DNA of 52,632 nucleotides from CAYOHP01 sp964403795 [NCBI: uncultured bacterium] (lineage in GTDB: Bacteria > Muiribacteriota > UBA6191 > CAZXTJ01). The notes under the pieces are model-generated. The model was not told where the DNA came from, ran no database searches, and saw only the letters and a list, made by a program, of their open reading frames with translations. This document shows positions 16,686-23,815 of this stretch, piece by piece; within the stretch, counting starts at the first letter, position 1, and each line of letters opens with the position of its first letter. The position numbers were made by a program, and so were the translations under genes. The DNA is taken from NCBI GenBank assembly GCA_964403795.1, contig CAYOHP010000030.1, positions 1,728 through 54,359 on the forward strand, read 5' to 3'.

Positions 16686-18626
16686 ATGGCACCCGCGATC
16701 GAAGGTCCGGCTCCCTCCTCCCGGTCCAGCCCGCTCGGCCCGCTCGGCCCCCTGGCGACACTGGCCGTCGGCCTCCTCACCCTCCTCTCGCTCTCTCGCC
16801 TGGCCCTGGCGGCCACCTACCTCGACCGCCTCCGGACAGTGCCTGGCTTCGCCTGGTGCTTCCTGGTGGGACTCCGCATGGACGTGATCACGGTCTCCTG
16901 GATCCTGGCGATCCCGACCATGCTGGTCCTCGGCCTGGGGCGACCCGGGCAGCGCGCCGCCTGTCTCTGGGGTGCCGGAGCGGCCGCCGCGGCCGCCTAC
17001 ATGGAGATCGCCACCTTCCCCTTCGTGGCCCAGTACGACAGCCGTCCCAACCGCCTCTTCTTCGAGTACCTGGTCCACCCCCGGGAGGTCCTGGGGACCC
17101 TGCTCTCCGAGTACAAGCTCCCGCTCCTCGCCTCGGTGGTCCTCTCGGCCTGGGTCCTCCGGGCGACCTGGCGGCGGATGGACGCTGCCTTCCTGGCAGC
17201 GCCTCCCTGGGGTGCCCTGCGCCGGCTGGGAACCCTTCCCCTGGCCCTGGTGGTCCTCTTCCTGGGGGCCCGTTCCAGCCTCCGCCACCGGGCTGCCAAC
17301 CTGAGCACCGCCGCCTTCTCCTCCGACCACCTGACCAACGAGCTGGCCCTGAACTCGCTCTATTCGCTCGGCTACGCGATCTACGCCCTCCGCCACGAGA
17401 TGGACCCGGCGCAGATCTATGGCTCCATGCCCCGCGACGAGGTGCTGCGACGGGTCCGGCGGGTCGCCGGTCTCGACCCCGAACGGTCGGGTCCTGCCGC
17501 GAGCCCGCTGCTCCACACCCAGGTGCCGCGCAGGAAGCGGGATCGGCCGCTGAACCTCGTCGTCTTCCTCCAGGAGAGCATGGGGGCGGGCTACGTGCCC
17601 TGCCTGGGGGGAATGCCGCTCACGCCCGAACTCTGCCGGCTGGCCGAGGAGGGCACCCTCTTCACCAACCTCTACGCCACCGGGACCCGCACGGTACGGG
17701 GGCTCGAGGCCGTGGTCTCGGGTTTCCTCCCCACCCCCGGCCGCAGCGTGGTCAAGCTGGCGCTGTCCCGATCCGGATTCTTCACCCTGGGCGACCTGCT
17801 CCGGCGCCGGGGCTACGCCACCGAGTTCGTCTACGGGGGCCAGAGCGACTTCGACTCGATGCGCGGCTTCTTCCTCGGCAACGGCTTCGACGCCGCCTGG
17901 GACGAGACCACCTTCGAAGACCCGGTCTTCCAAGGGACCTGGGGGGTCTCGGACGAGGACCTGGTGCGGGAGGCCAACCGGACCTTCCGGGAGAAGGGCG
18001 ACCGTCCCTTCCTGGGTGTGATCCTCTCGACCTCGAACCACTCGCCCTTCGAGTTCCCCTCGGGACGCATCGAGCTCTTCGAACAGCCCCAGGCCACCGT
18101 CCACAACGCCATCAAGTACGCCGACTGGGCGATCGGCGAGTTCTTCCGCCTGGCCCGTCGGGAGGCCTACTTCGCGAACACGCTCTTCCTGGTGCTCGCC
18201 GACCACGACACCCGGGTCTACGGATCCGACCTGATCCCGGTACCGAAGTTCCGGATCCCGGCGGTGCTGGTGGGTCCCGACGTGCCGCAGGGCTCATGCG
18301 ATCGGCTCGCCAGCCAGATCGACATGATCCCGACCCTGCTCGGGCTCCTGGGCCTCGAGGTCGAGCATCCCGTCCCGGGGGTGGACCTGCTCGACCCTTC
18401 GCTCACCGGACCGGGACGAGCGGTACTCCAGTTCGACGACCTCCATGCCTACATGCGCGGCGATCAGGTCGTGGTCCACCTCCCCGCCGGCCCGGCCCGC
18501 TCCTTCCGGTACCAGGAAGGCCGACTGGTGGAGGCTGCTCCCGACGAGGAGCTGCGAAGGGACGCCCTGGCCCATGCCCTGCTCCCCGGCATGCTCTATC
18601 GGGAGCGGGGCTACCGCCTGCCCTGA
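16686..18626 (+). CDS. LTA-synthase-like membrane sulfatase/phosphoglycerol transferase family protein
   Basis: The 646-residue protein has about five N-terminal membrane helices (to about residue 205) and a C-terminal periplasmic PF00884 domain. Metal and active-site features are FLQESMG (Glu ligand), GTRTVRGLEAVVSGFLP (nucleophilic Thr, T334 or T336), GGQSDFDSM, LSTSNHSPFEFP and LVLADHDTRVYG (Asp-His ligands). The nearest family is the Gram-negative LTA synthase-like proteins that transfer glycerol phosphate or phosphoethanolamine to envelope glycans or lipids. EptA-type enzymes are less alike. It is divergent from the two-component genes and sits behind a CusR-like box, so it is probably part of their regulon. 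The substrate is unknown. Confidence 0.8.
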   Translation: MAPAIEGPAPSSRSSPLGPLGPLATLAVGLLTLLSLSRLALAATYLDRLRTVPGFAWCFLVGLRMDVITVSWILAIPTMLVLGLGRPGQRAACLWGAGAAAAAAYMEIATFPFVAQYDSRPNRLFFEYLVHPREVLGTLLSEYKLPLLASVVLSAWVLRATWRRMDAAFLAAPPWGALRRLGTLPLALVVLFLGARSSLRHRAANLSTAAFSSDHLTNELALNSLYSLGYAIYALRHEMDPAQIYGSMPRDEVLRRVRRVAGLDPERSGPAASPLLHTQVPRRKRDRPLNLVVFLQESMGAGYVPCLGGMPLTPELCRLAEEGTLFTNLYATGTRTVRGLEAVVSGFLPTPGRSVVKLALSRSGFFTLGDLLRRRGYATEFVYGGQSDFDSMRGFFLGNGFDAAWDETTFEDPVFQGTWGVSDEDLVREANRTFREKGDRPFLGVILSTSNHSPFEFPSGRIELFEQPQATVHNAIKYADWAIGEFFRLARREAYFANTLFLVLADHDTRVYGSDLIPVPKFRIPAVLVGPDVPQGSCDRLASQIDMIPTLLGLLGLEVEHPVPGVDLLDPSLTGPGRAVLQFDDLHAYMRGDQVVVHLPAGPARSFRYQEGRLVEAAPDEELRRDALAHALLPGMLYRERGYRLP

Positions 18627-18640
18627 CCCGCCCTCGCCTT

Positions 18641-18667
18641 GGGTCGGGCCGGCGAATCCGGCGACCC
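18641..18667. terminator. Hairpin between convergent sulfatase and phosphoesterase genes
   Basis: GGGTCG and CGACCC enclose a second inverted pair CCGG/CCGG with loop CGAAT; a GG bulge is on the left arm. It sits 15 nt after the sulfatase stop, between convergent genes, and could end transcription from both sides. No T-tract follows. Confidence 0.5.
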
Positions 18668-18694
18668 GGCTCCAGGCTCCAGGCTCCAGGCTCC
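18668..18694. repeat. Tandem heptamer GGCTCCA, three and a half copies
   Basis: GGCTCCA is repeated three times without error and then once as GGCTCC, directly after the hairpin. It is non-coding and may vary in copy number. No function is apparent. Confidence 0.8.
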
Positions 18695-18723
18695 GCTCCG
18701 GCCGCGCCGCCAAGGGGGAAGGC

Positions 18724-19671
18724 CTACCCGAGCCAGCCCTCGAGCACCGGGTAGACCCTTCCCAGCAGGTTCCCGAGGAACAGCACGTCGCGTTCGAAGG
18801 TCGCGGGTACCGCCAGCAGGCGTTCCTCGTCCCCCTCGGGCCCAAGGTCGAGCACCACGGCGTGGTGGAAGTGCCCGTGCCGCTGCGAGTGGAGGTGCCC
18901 TCCGGCGCCCCCGGTGACCAGGATCCGGGTGGGCCCCTGCTGGGCCCTCGCATACCCGTGGAAGTGGCCTGCCACCAGATAGTCCACCCGGTGCTCCCGG
19001 CAGATCGCCAGCATCCGGGCCCCTCCCGCCTCCGGCAGGGCGTACTCCCCCTGGGCGACCGTGACCCGGGGAGCGAAGTGGCTGAACACCAGCCGGCGTG
19101 CCACACCGGTGCGGGGGCGCGCCAGCTCGGACTCGAGGAACGCGAGTTCGGAAGCTTCGTCCTCCCAGGGCTCGACCACACCGAGGCCCACGATGAGCGT
19201 CTCGCCGACCTGGAACACGAAGCGGGAAGCACCATAGCGGCGCTCGAACGCGGCCCTGTCGAACCCGCCACCCTCGGCGGAGACGTCCCGGTTGCCCGGT
19301 ACGTAGAGGACCGGAACGCCGGGCAGTGCGGCCTCGACCTGGACGGCGAGCAGCCGGTGCAGGCCTTCGGCAGGGGACCGGACCGCGTCCCCCAGCAGCA
19401 CCACCAGATCGGGCTGCTCCCCCGCCAGGGCCTCGAGCAGGTGCCGGGAGGTGCTGGTGCCCTGGCCATCTCCCATGAAACCGATGCGGAGCCGTTCTGG
19501 CCCCCGACGGGCCCGGATCCGGCCCAGCTGGTCCGCGGCATTTCCGAGCGTCCCGGGGGGGACCCGACCGAGATCCGAGCGGCCGATCGCCAAGGCTCCC
19601 GCCAGGATGGTCGACACCGCGGCCAGGACCAGGACCCCGAGACCGGCGAGAGCGCGACGGATCCGTTCCAT
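18724..19671 (-). CDS. Membrane-anchored calcineurin-like metallophosphoesterase
   Basis: The 315-residue protein has one N-terminal membrane helix (about 10-30) and a phosphoesterase domain with MGDGQGT (D68), LLGDAV (D95), VPGNRD (N127), VFSHFAP and AGHFHGYA. The order is that of PF00149, but three usual residues differ: DxH is DGQ, GDxxD is GDAVR, and GNH is GNRD. Activity on phosphodiesters, if any, may therefore be changed. It would act outside the cytoplasmic membrane if the helix is a signal anchor. It converges with the sulfatase gene and is divergent from the gene at 19764, with a CusR-like box between. A -10-like CATCTT lies 6 nt before the ATG. Confidence 0.75.
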   Translation of the reverse strand: MERIRRALAGLGVLVLAAVSTILAGALAIGRSDLGRVPPGTLGNAADQLGRIRARRGPERLRIGFMGDGQGTSTSRHLLEALAGEQPDLVVLLGDAVRSPAEGLHRLLAVQVEAALPGVPVLYVPGNRDVSAEGGGFDRAAFERRYGASRFVFQVGETLIVGLGVVEPWEDEASELAFLESELARPRTGVARRLVFSHFAPRVTVAQGEYALPEAGGARMLAICREHRVDYLVAGHFHGYARAQQGPTRILVTGGAGGHLHSQRHGHFHHAVVLDLGPEGDEERLLAVPATFERDVLFLGNLLGRVYPVLEGWLG

Positions 19672-19716
19672 CGCTCAAAGATGCTCCGCAGGCCGTGACC
19701 CGATCCCCTCGCCTCC

Positions 19717-19732
19717 ATGACGGTTCGGTCAT
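19717..19732. promoter_or_regulatory. CusR/CopR-like box between phosphoesterase and the 19764 gene
   Basis: ATGACGGTTCGGTCAT again has the form ATGAC-N6-GTCAT. It ends 17 bp before the TAGCCT -10 box of the plus-strand gene, so its right half sits on the -35 position. It could equally control the divergent phosphoesterase gene. Confidence 0.55.
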
Positions 19733-19749
19733 GCGGTCGCTACCGGTGC

Positions 19750-19755
19750 TAGCCT
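19750..19755 (+). promoter_or_regulatory. -10 box TAGCCT of the 19764 gene
   Basis: TAGCCT, preceded by TGC as in extended -10 elements, ends 8 nt before the ATG at 19764. There is no Shine-Dalgarno, so the transcript may be leaderless. Confidence 0.45.
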
Positions 19756-19763
19756 CTCCCGCC

Positions 19764-20402
19764 ATGTCCCCCGCCACCGACGCCTCGACCAGCGACCGGG
19801 TCCTCGCCGCCCTCGAAGCCTCTGGCCTGCTACTGGTCCAGGACGGCAACCTCCCGAGCGTGACCACGCTGGTCGCCGGCGAGCCGGTCCGCGGCTCCTG
19901 GTGGGGCCACCCCCAGGGATCCCGCATCTGGCACCTGCTCCAGGAACTCGAGGACCGCTCCGACCTGCTCTGGGCCAAGCTCCTCTCCGGCAAGGTGACC
20001 CTGGTCCATCCCCGGCTCCAGGACGCCTTCCTGTCCGTGGCCTCGGCCCGGGAGCCCTGGCAGCTCTCCGGGCTCGACCGGGACGAGGCGGCGCTGCTGG
20101 CGTCGGTCGACCGGCACGGCACCGTGGCGATCGCCGACTACCGGCCACCCGGGGACAAGAAGGCCACCGCCCTGGCGAAGTCCCTGGAACTCCGGCTGCT
20201 CTGCGACTCCTGGCAGGAGCACAGCCAAGGCGGCAAGCACCTGAAATTCCTCGGCACCTGGGACCGCTGGCGGAAGACCCGCGGCGGCCACCGCCGCCTG
20301 CCCTCTCCCGCGACCGGCCGCGCCAGCCTCGAAGCCGCACGCGATGCCCTCGGCCAGGCCCGTCTCCCCTGGGAACGGAAAGGCGAGCCGGCGAAGCCGT
20401 AG
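19764..20402 (+). CDS. Uncharacterised conserved-looking cytoplasmic protein
   Basis: The 212-residue soluble protein has no signal or membrane segment. Its most marked stretches are LPSVTTLVAGEPVRGSWWGHPQG, LLWAKLLSGKVTLVHPRL and AREPWQLSGLDRDE. These recall hypothetical proteins found in several high-GC phyla, but no function is known to me. The C-terminus is basic (KFLGTWDRWRKTRGGHRR). ATG 19764 was chosen because the -10 box TAGCCT lies just before it; the longer frame from 19695 would run through the promoter and palindrome. Its placement behind a CusR-like box links it to the envelope-stress block. Confidence 0.7.
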   Translation: MSPATDASTSDRVLAALEASGLLLVQDGNLPSVTTLVAGEPVRGSWWGHPQGSRIWHLLQELEDRSDLLWAKLLSGKVTLVHPRLQDAFLSVASAREPWQLSGLDRDEAALLASVDRHGTVAIADYRPPGDKKATALAKSLELRLLCDSWQEHSQGGKHLKFLGTWDRWRKTRGGHRRLPSPATGRASLEAARDALGQARLPWERKGEPAKP

Positions 20403-20436
20403 CGCCCGGGGTGAGCCCTCGGGCCGGGCTGCAGAC

Positions 20437-21219
20437 CTACGAGCTCCCGCGGCGCTTGGGCGGGATGGTGGTGTCGGCCCGGCGCTTGTCCAGGAGCTGA
20501 CCACCCGGGATCGGACGCCAGATCTTGGCGGGCAGGCCCCGGACCAGCATGCGGGGCGGCACGTCCCGGGTGACCAGGGCCCCGGCCGCCACCATCGCTT
20601 CCTCGCCCACGGTGAGCCCGGCGAGCACCGTGGCTCCGACCCCGATCCGCCCGCCCTTCTCGACCACCACTCCGGGACCCGGGGTCTCCCCCCGGCCCAG
20701 GGCGTCGTCGTTGGTGGTGGCCACCAGCGGCGCCAGGATGGCCTGGGGTCCGATCCTCGAGCCCGAGGCCACCACCACCAGCGCATGCAGATGGGCCTCG
20801 GCCCCGATCTCGGCCCCCTCGCCGACGATCGCCCCGGGACCGATCACCGCGTACTCCCCGACCTTGGCCCCGGCCCGGACCTGGCAGCCGTCCGAGAGGA
20901 CCGCTCCCTTCTCGATCGAGGCTCCCCGACCCACCAGCACCCCGGTCCCCAGGACCACGTCCTGACCCAGCCGGGTGACCGGTTCCTCCTTGGCGGCCGG
21001 CGACCGGGTCGCCGGCTCGTGCCCCGCCGGGGGCGCACCGATCACGCTCCGGTCCCCGACCCGGACCCCGGGGCCCAACTGGCAGCCTTCCCGCACCACG
21101 GCGTGATGACCGAGCACGACCCGGGCGCCGAGCGAGACCCCCCGGCACACGATCACGCCGGAACCCATCTGGACCTCGGGTCCAAGGGTGGCGGTCTTGT
21201 GGATCTCCTGTCTGGACAT
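20437..21219 (-). CDS. Hexapeptide-repeat (left-handed beta-helix) acyltransferase
   Basis: The 260 residues consist almost wholly of LbH hexapeptide repeats ([LIV]-G-x-x-x-x), for example VQMGSGVIVCRGVSLGARVVLGHHAVV and GRIGVGATVLAGLTVGEEAMVAAGALV, ending in VPPRMLVRGLPAKIWRPI. That ending is typical of sugar O- or N-acyltransferases of the WbpD/WbbJ kind, where P-A-K follows the last coil. A loop of about 30 residues (PAGHEPATRSPAAKEEPV) interrupts the first coils. It probably acetylates a nucleotide sugar for surface glycan synthesis. A strong promoter (21233-21262) lies directly upstream, with only about 6 nt of leader. Confidence 0.8.
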   Translation of the reverse strand: MSRQEIHKTATLGPEVQMGSGVIVCRGVSLGARVVLGHHAVVREGCQLGPGVRVGDRSVIGAPPAGHEPATRSPAAKEEPVTRLGQDVVLGTGVLVGRGASIEKGAVLSDGCQVRAGAKVGEYAVIGPGAIVGEGAEIGAEAHLHALVVVASGSRIGPQAILAPLVATTNDDALGRGETPGPGVVVEKGGRIGVGATVLAGLTVGEEAMVAAGALVTRDVPPRMLVRGLPAKIWRPIPGGQLLDKRRADTTIPPKRRGSS

Positions 21220-21232
21220 GGGTATCCCGTTC

Positions 21233-21262
21233 AGGATAGGAAGGCGACGGAGACGGGGTCAA
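21233..21262 (-). promoter_or_regulatory. Sigma70-type promoter of the hexapeptide acyltransferase
   Basis: Read leftwards, TTGACC (21262-21257), an 18-bp spacer and TATCCT (21238-21233). The predicted start of transcription lies only about 6 nt before the ATG at 21219, so the mRNA would be nearly leaderless. Confidence 0.6.
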
Positions 21263-21303
21263 GGCGGGCGCCCGACCCGCCCGTCGCCCGGACGGATCGC
21301 ATC

Positions 21304-22038
21304 GTGAAGGCGCTCCCCCTGGTCGAGGTCCCGGTCGAGCTCGGCGTGCTCACCCGCTGGCTCCGGATCGCCGGCTTCCCCACCTGCACCCGCCCCCAGA
21401 ATGCGGGCGTCCAGCTCGACCCAGCCTCGGCGAGCCACCACTACCAGGTCCTGGTCCACCCCGAGAACCGACCGGTCCGCTCGGTGCTGGTCTCCGGCAG
21501 CGACTGGCGCCCCCAGTTGGCGGCCATCGCCGCCGACCTCGGAGTCACCTTCCCCGATCTCACCCCCCACCGCTTCTGTCCCGGCTGCGGCGGCGAGCTC
21601 GACGCGGTGCCTCCCGAAGTGGTCCGCAAGACCGCGCCGCGACGCCTGCGCCCCACCGGACCGGGCTTCGCATGCCAGGGCTGCCGCAAGGTGCGGGCCT
21701 CGAGCTCCTCCGCCGTCCACCACCTCCGCACCCTGCGCGACGTGTTCCTCGAGTTCCTCTTCGTGTGCGCCCGCTGCGGGGTCGAGGGCGGCAGGACCGG
21801 CAGGAACCTCCTCCGCCTGGAACTGCTCGCCTCGGTGGGCCCGGTCGAGGTCCCCCCCGAGGACCTGACCCGGGACCCCTCGGCCGAGATCGCCCGCCTG
21901 CTCCGCCAGATCGAGCGCATGAGCGAGTCCGAGCTCACCGACTCGGTCGCCTTCCACCGGGAACGCACCCTCTGCGATCCCTGCCGAGGCGCCTTCGTCT
22001 CCCTCGTCCAAGGCTTCCTCCGGATGGACCCCCCATGA
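21304..22038 (+). CDS. Mut7-C-like zinc-ribbon protein
   Basis: The 244-residue protein begins ELGVLTRWLRIAGFPT, like the Mut7-C RNase family (LGRLARWLRLLGFDT). It has a zinc ribbon FCPGCGGELDAVPPEVVRK ... CQGCRKV in the place where Mut7-C proteins carry theirs. A second pair, CARCG and CDPC, lies in a C-terminal extension that I do not recognise. The acidic residues expected of the PIN-like nuclease core are poorly kept (VRSVLVSGSDW), so nuclease activity is doubtful. GTG 21304 was chosen as the start that fits the family. Its stop overlaps the antiporter ATG (ATGA), so the two are co-expressed. Confidence 0.6.
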   Translation: MKALPLVEVPVELGVLTRWLRIAGFPTCTRPQNAGVQLDPASASHHYQVLVHPENRPVRSVLVSGSDWRPQLAAIAADLGVTFPDLTPHRFCPGCGGELDAVPPEVVRKTAPRRLRPTGPGFACQGCRKVRASSSSAVHHLRTLRDVFLEFLFVCARCGVEGGRTGRNLLRLELLASVGPVEVPPEDLTRDPSAEIARLLRQIERMSESELTDSVAFHRERTLCDPCRGAFVSLVQGFLRMDPP

Positions 22039-23132
22039 AGAACCCGATCTTCCTGCTGCTCGTCTGCGTGCCCGGTGCCGCCTTCGCCCACCACTCCCAT
22101 GCCTCGGCCAGCACCGTCTTCATCCTCTCGGCCCTGGCCATCGTGCCCATGGCGTTCCTCCTGGGCGAGGCCACCGAGCACCTGGCGGAGCGGGCCGGGC
22201 CGGCCGTCGGCGGCTTCATGAACGCCACCTTCGGCAATGCCACCGAGCTGATCATCGGGGCCATGGGGATCCTCAAGGGCGGCGAGGCGGTGCTGGTCAT
22301 CAAGGCCTCGATCACCGGCTCGATCCTCGGGAACCTGCTCTTCATCCTCGGGCTCTCGATGCTCGCCGGTGGCTGGGGACGCAAGGAGCAGACCTTCTCG
22401 CGCACCGCCGTGGGTGCCGGCAACGCCATGATGGCGCTGGCGGTGGCCGGGCTCATGCTCCCCTCGACCGTGTACCTGGCCGACGCCGCCCACGCCGCCC
22501 TCTTCGCCCATCCGCCCCGGCTGACCGAGGAGACCCGGGTGCACCTCTCGCTGTGGGTGGCGGGCATCCTCATGGTCTCCTACTTCGTGAGCCTGTTCTT
22601 CTCGTTCGTCACCCACACCCACGTCTTCGTGGGGGCGGAGGCCGAGGAGGCCGGGGTCGACCACGACACCTGGCCGGTGAACAAGGCCGTGGGCGTGCTC
22701 CTGTTCGCCACCCTGGTGGTGGCCTGGCTCTCCGAGATGCTGATCCACACGGTCGAGGACGCGGGGCGCACCATGGGCCTCTCGCCGATCTTCATGGGTC
22801 TGGTGGTGGTCGCCACCGTGGGCAACGCCGCCGAGCACGCCTCGGCCATCCTGGTGGCCCGCCGCGACAAGATGGACCTGGCCGTCCAGATCGCCATGGG
22901 ATCGGCGACCCAGATCGCGCTCTTCCTGGGACCCGCGCTGGTGCTCTTCTCCTTCGCCTTCGCTCCCTCCACCATGACCCTCGAGTTCAGCCTGCTCGAG
23001 GTGATGGCGGTGGCCCTGGCGGTGAACGTGGCGGCCCTGGTCAGCCTGGACGGCGAGTCCAACTGGTTCGAGGGCTTCCAGCTGGTCTCGCTCTACGCCC
23101 TGGTGGCGGTCGCCTTCTACTACCTGGTGTGA
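22035..23132 (+). CDS. Calcium/proton antiporter (CaCA family, ChaA/Cax type)
   Basis: The 365-residue membrane protein has about eleven hydrophobic segments and the two inverted alpha-repeats of the family: GNATELIIGAMGILKGGEAVLVIKASITGSILGNLL and GNAAEHASAILVARRDKMDLAVQIAMGSATQIALF. It would export Ca2+ or other divalent cations in exchange for protons at the inner membrane. The N-terminus may be a signal sequence ending near AFA, and HHSHA follows it. The gene begins at ATGA overlapping the Mut7-C-like gene and ends at GTGA overlapping the CPBP gene. Confidence 0.9.
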   Translation: MKNPIFLLLVCVPGAAFAHHSHASASTVFILSALAIVPMAFLLGEATEHLAERAGPAVGGFMNATFGNATELIIGAMGILKGGEAVLVIKASITGSILGNLLFILGLSMLAGGWGRKEQTFSRTAVGAGNAMMALAVAGLMLPSTVYLADAAHAALFAHPPRLTEETRVHLSLWVAGILMVSYFVSLFFSFVTHTHVFVGAEAEEAGVDHDTWPVNKAVGVLLFATLVVAWLSEMLIHTVEDAGRTMGLSPIFMGLVVVATVGNAAEHASAILVARRDKMDLAVQIAMGSATQIALFLGPALVLFSFAFAPSTMTLEFSLLEVMAVALAVNVAALVSLDGESNWFEGFQLVSLYALVAVAFYYLV

Positions 23133-23752
23133 CCCGGGCGATGGCCGCTCCCCTCGCCTCGGTGCTGGCGCTGGCGGCCCTCGCATGGGTCCTCACCCTC
23201 CCGGGGCTCCCCCCGGCGGTCTCCGCCCACGCAGCCACCGTGCTGGGCGCGGCCATGCTGCTCCTGCCCTTGGTCTCGCCCCGGTCCGAAGGGCGCCCCC
23301 CGGACCCGGGTCTGCCCCTCCCCCCCCCGCTCGGGTCGCTCGCCACCGGCCTGGTCGCCACCCTGGTCCTCCTGGTCCCCGCCGAATTCCTGGCCCGGGC
23401 CGGCTGGTTGCCCCTCCCCGCGCCCGGCTTCCGCCTGGCACCCGGCGAGCTGCCGTGGTTCGGCCTGGTCCACATGGTGGCGGTGGTGCTGCCCGAGGAG
23501 GTCTTCTTCCGGGGCTTCCTCCGACCCCGGCTGGAGGGTGCCCGGCCCGATGTCCGGCGGCTGGTGGCGGCCAACGTCGCGCAGGCGCTCGCCTTCGGTC
23601 TGGTCCATGTAGCCGCCCGTCAGGGCGATCTCCGGGCCTTCGACCGGGCCCTCCCGGGCCTGGCCTTCGGCGCCCTCGCCCAGCGCACCGGCGACGTCTG
23701 GGGCGCCGCCGTCTGCCACCTGGCCGCCAACCTCTGGCTGTTCACGAGGTAG
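23129..23752 (+). CDS. CPBP-family intramembrane glutamic protease
   Basis: The 207-residue polytopic protein has the CPBP motif 1 EEVFFRGFLRPRLEG (EExxxR), motif 2 AFGLVHVA (FxxxH) and motif 3 HLAANLWLF (HxxxN-like). CPBP enzymes cleave within or near the membrane, as in CAAX-type proteolysis or bacteriocin immunity. No substrate is evident. The GTG start at 23129 overlaps the antiporter stop as GTGA. It is the last gene of the three-gene plus-strand operon. Confidence 0.85.
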   Translation: MTRAMAAPLASVLALAALAWVLTLPGLPPAVSAHAATVLGAAMLLLPLVSPRSEGRPPDPGLPLPPPLGSLATGLVATLVLLVPAEFLARAGWLPLPAPGFRLAPGELPWFGLVHMVAVVLPEEVFFRGFLRPRLEGARPDVRRLVAANVAQALAFGLVHVAARQGDLRAFDRALPGLAFGALAQRTGDVWGAAVCHLAANLWLFTR

Positions 23753-23763
23753 CCGGCTCCAAC

Positions 23764-23777
23764 CCCCGCCTGCGGGG
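23764..23777. terminator. Short hairpin between convergent CPBP and coiled-coil genes
   Basis: CCCCG-CCTG-CGGGG forms a 5-bp GC stem with a 4-nt loop, 11 nt after the CPBP stop and 39 nt from the convergent stop at 23816. There is no T-tract. Confidence 0.35.
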
Positions 23778-23815
23778 AACCCCGATCCGCACGGGCCGGC
23801 TCCGGGTCCGGGGAA

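Noticed and set aside
16686-18626. Phosphoethanolamine transferase EptA
   Set aside because: Topology is similar, but the active-site block GTRTVRGLEAV and the overall pattern fit the LTA-synthase-like group better.
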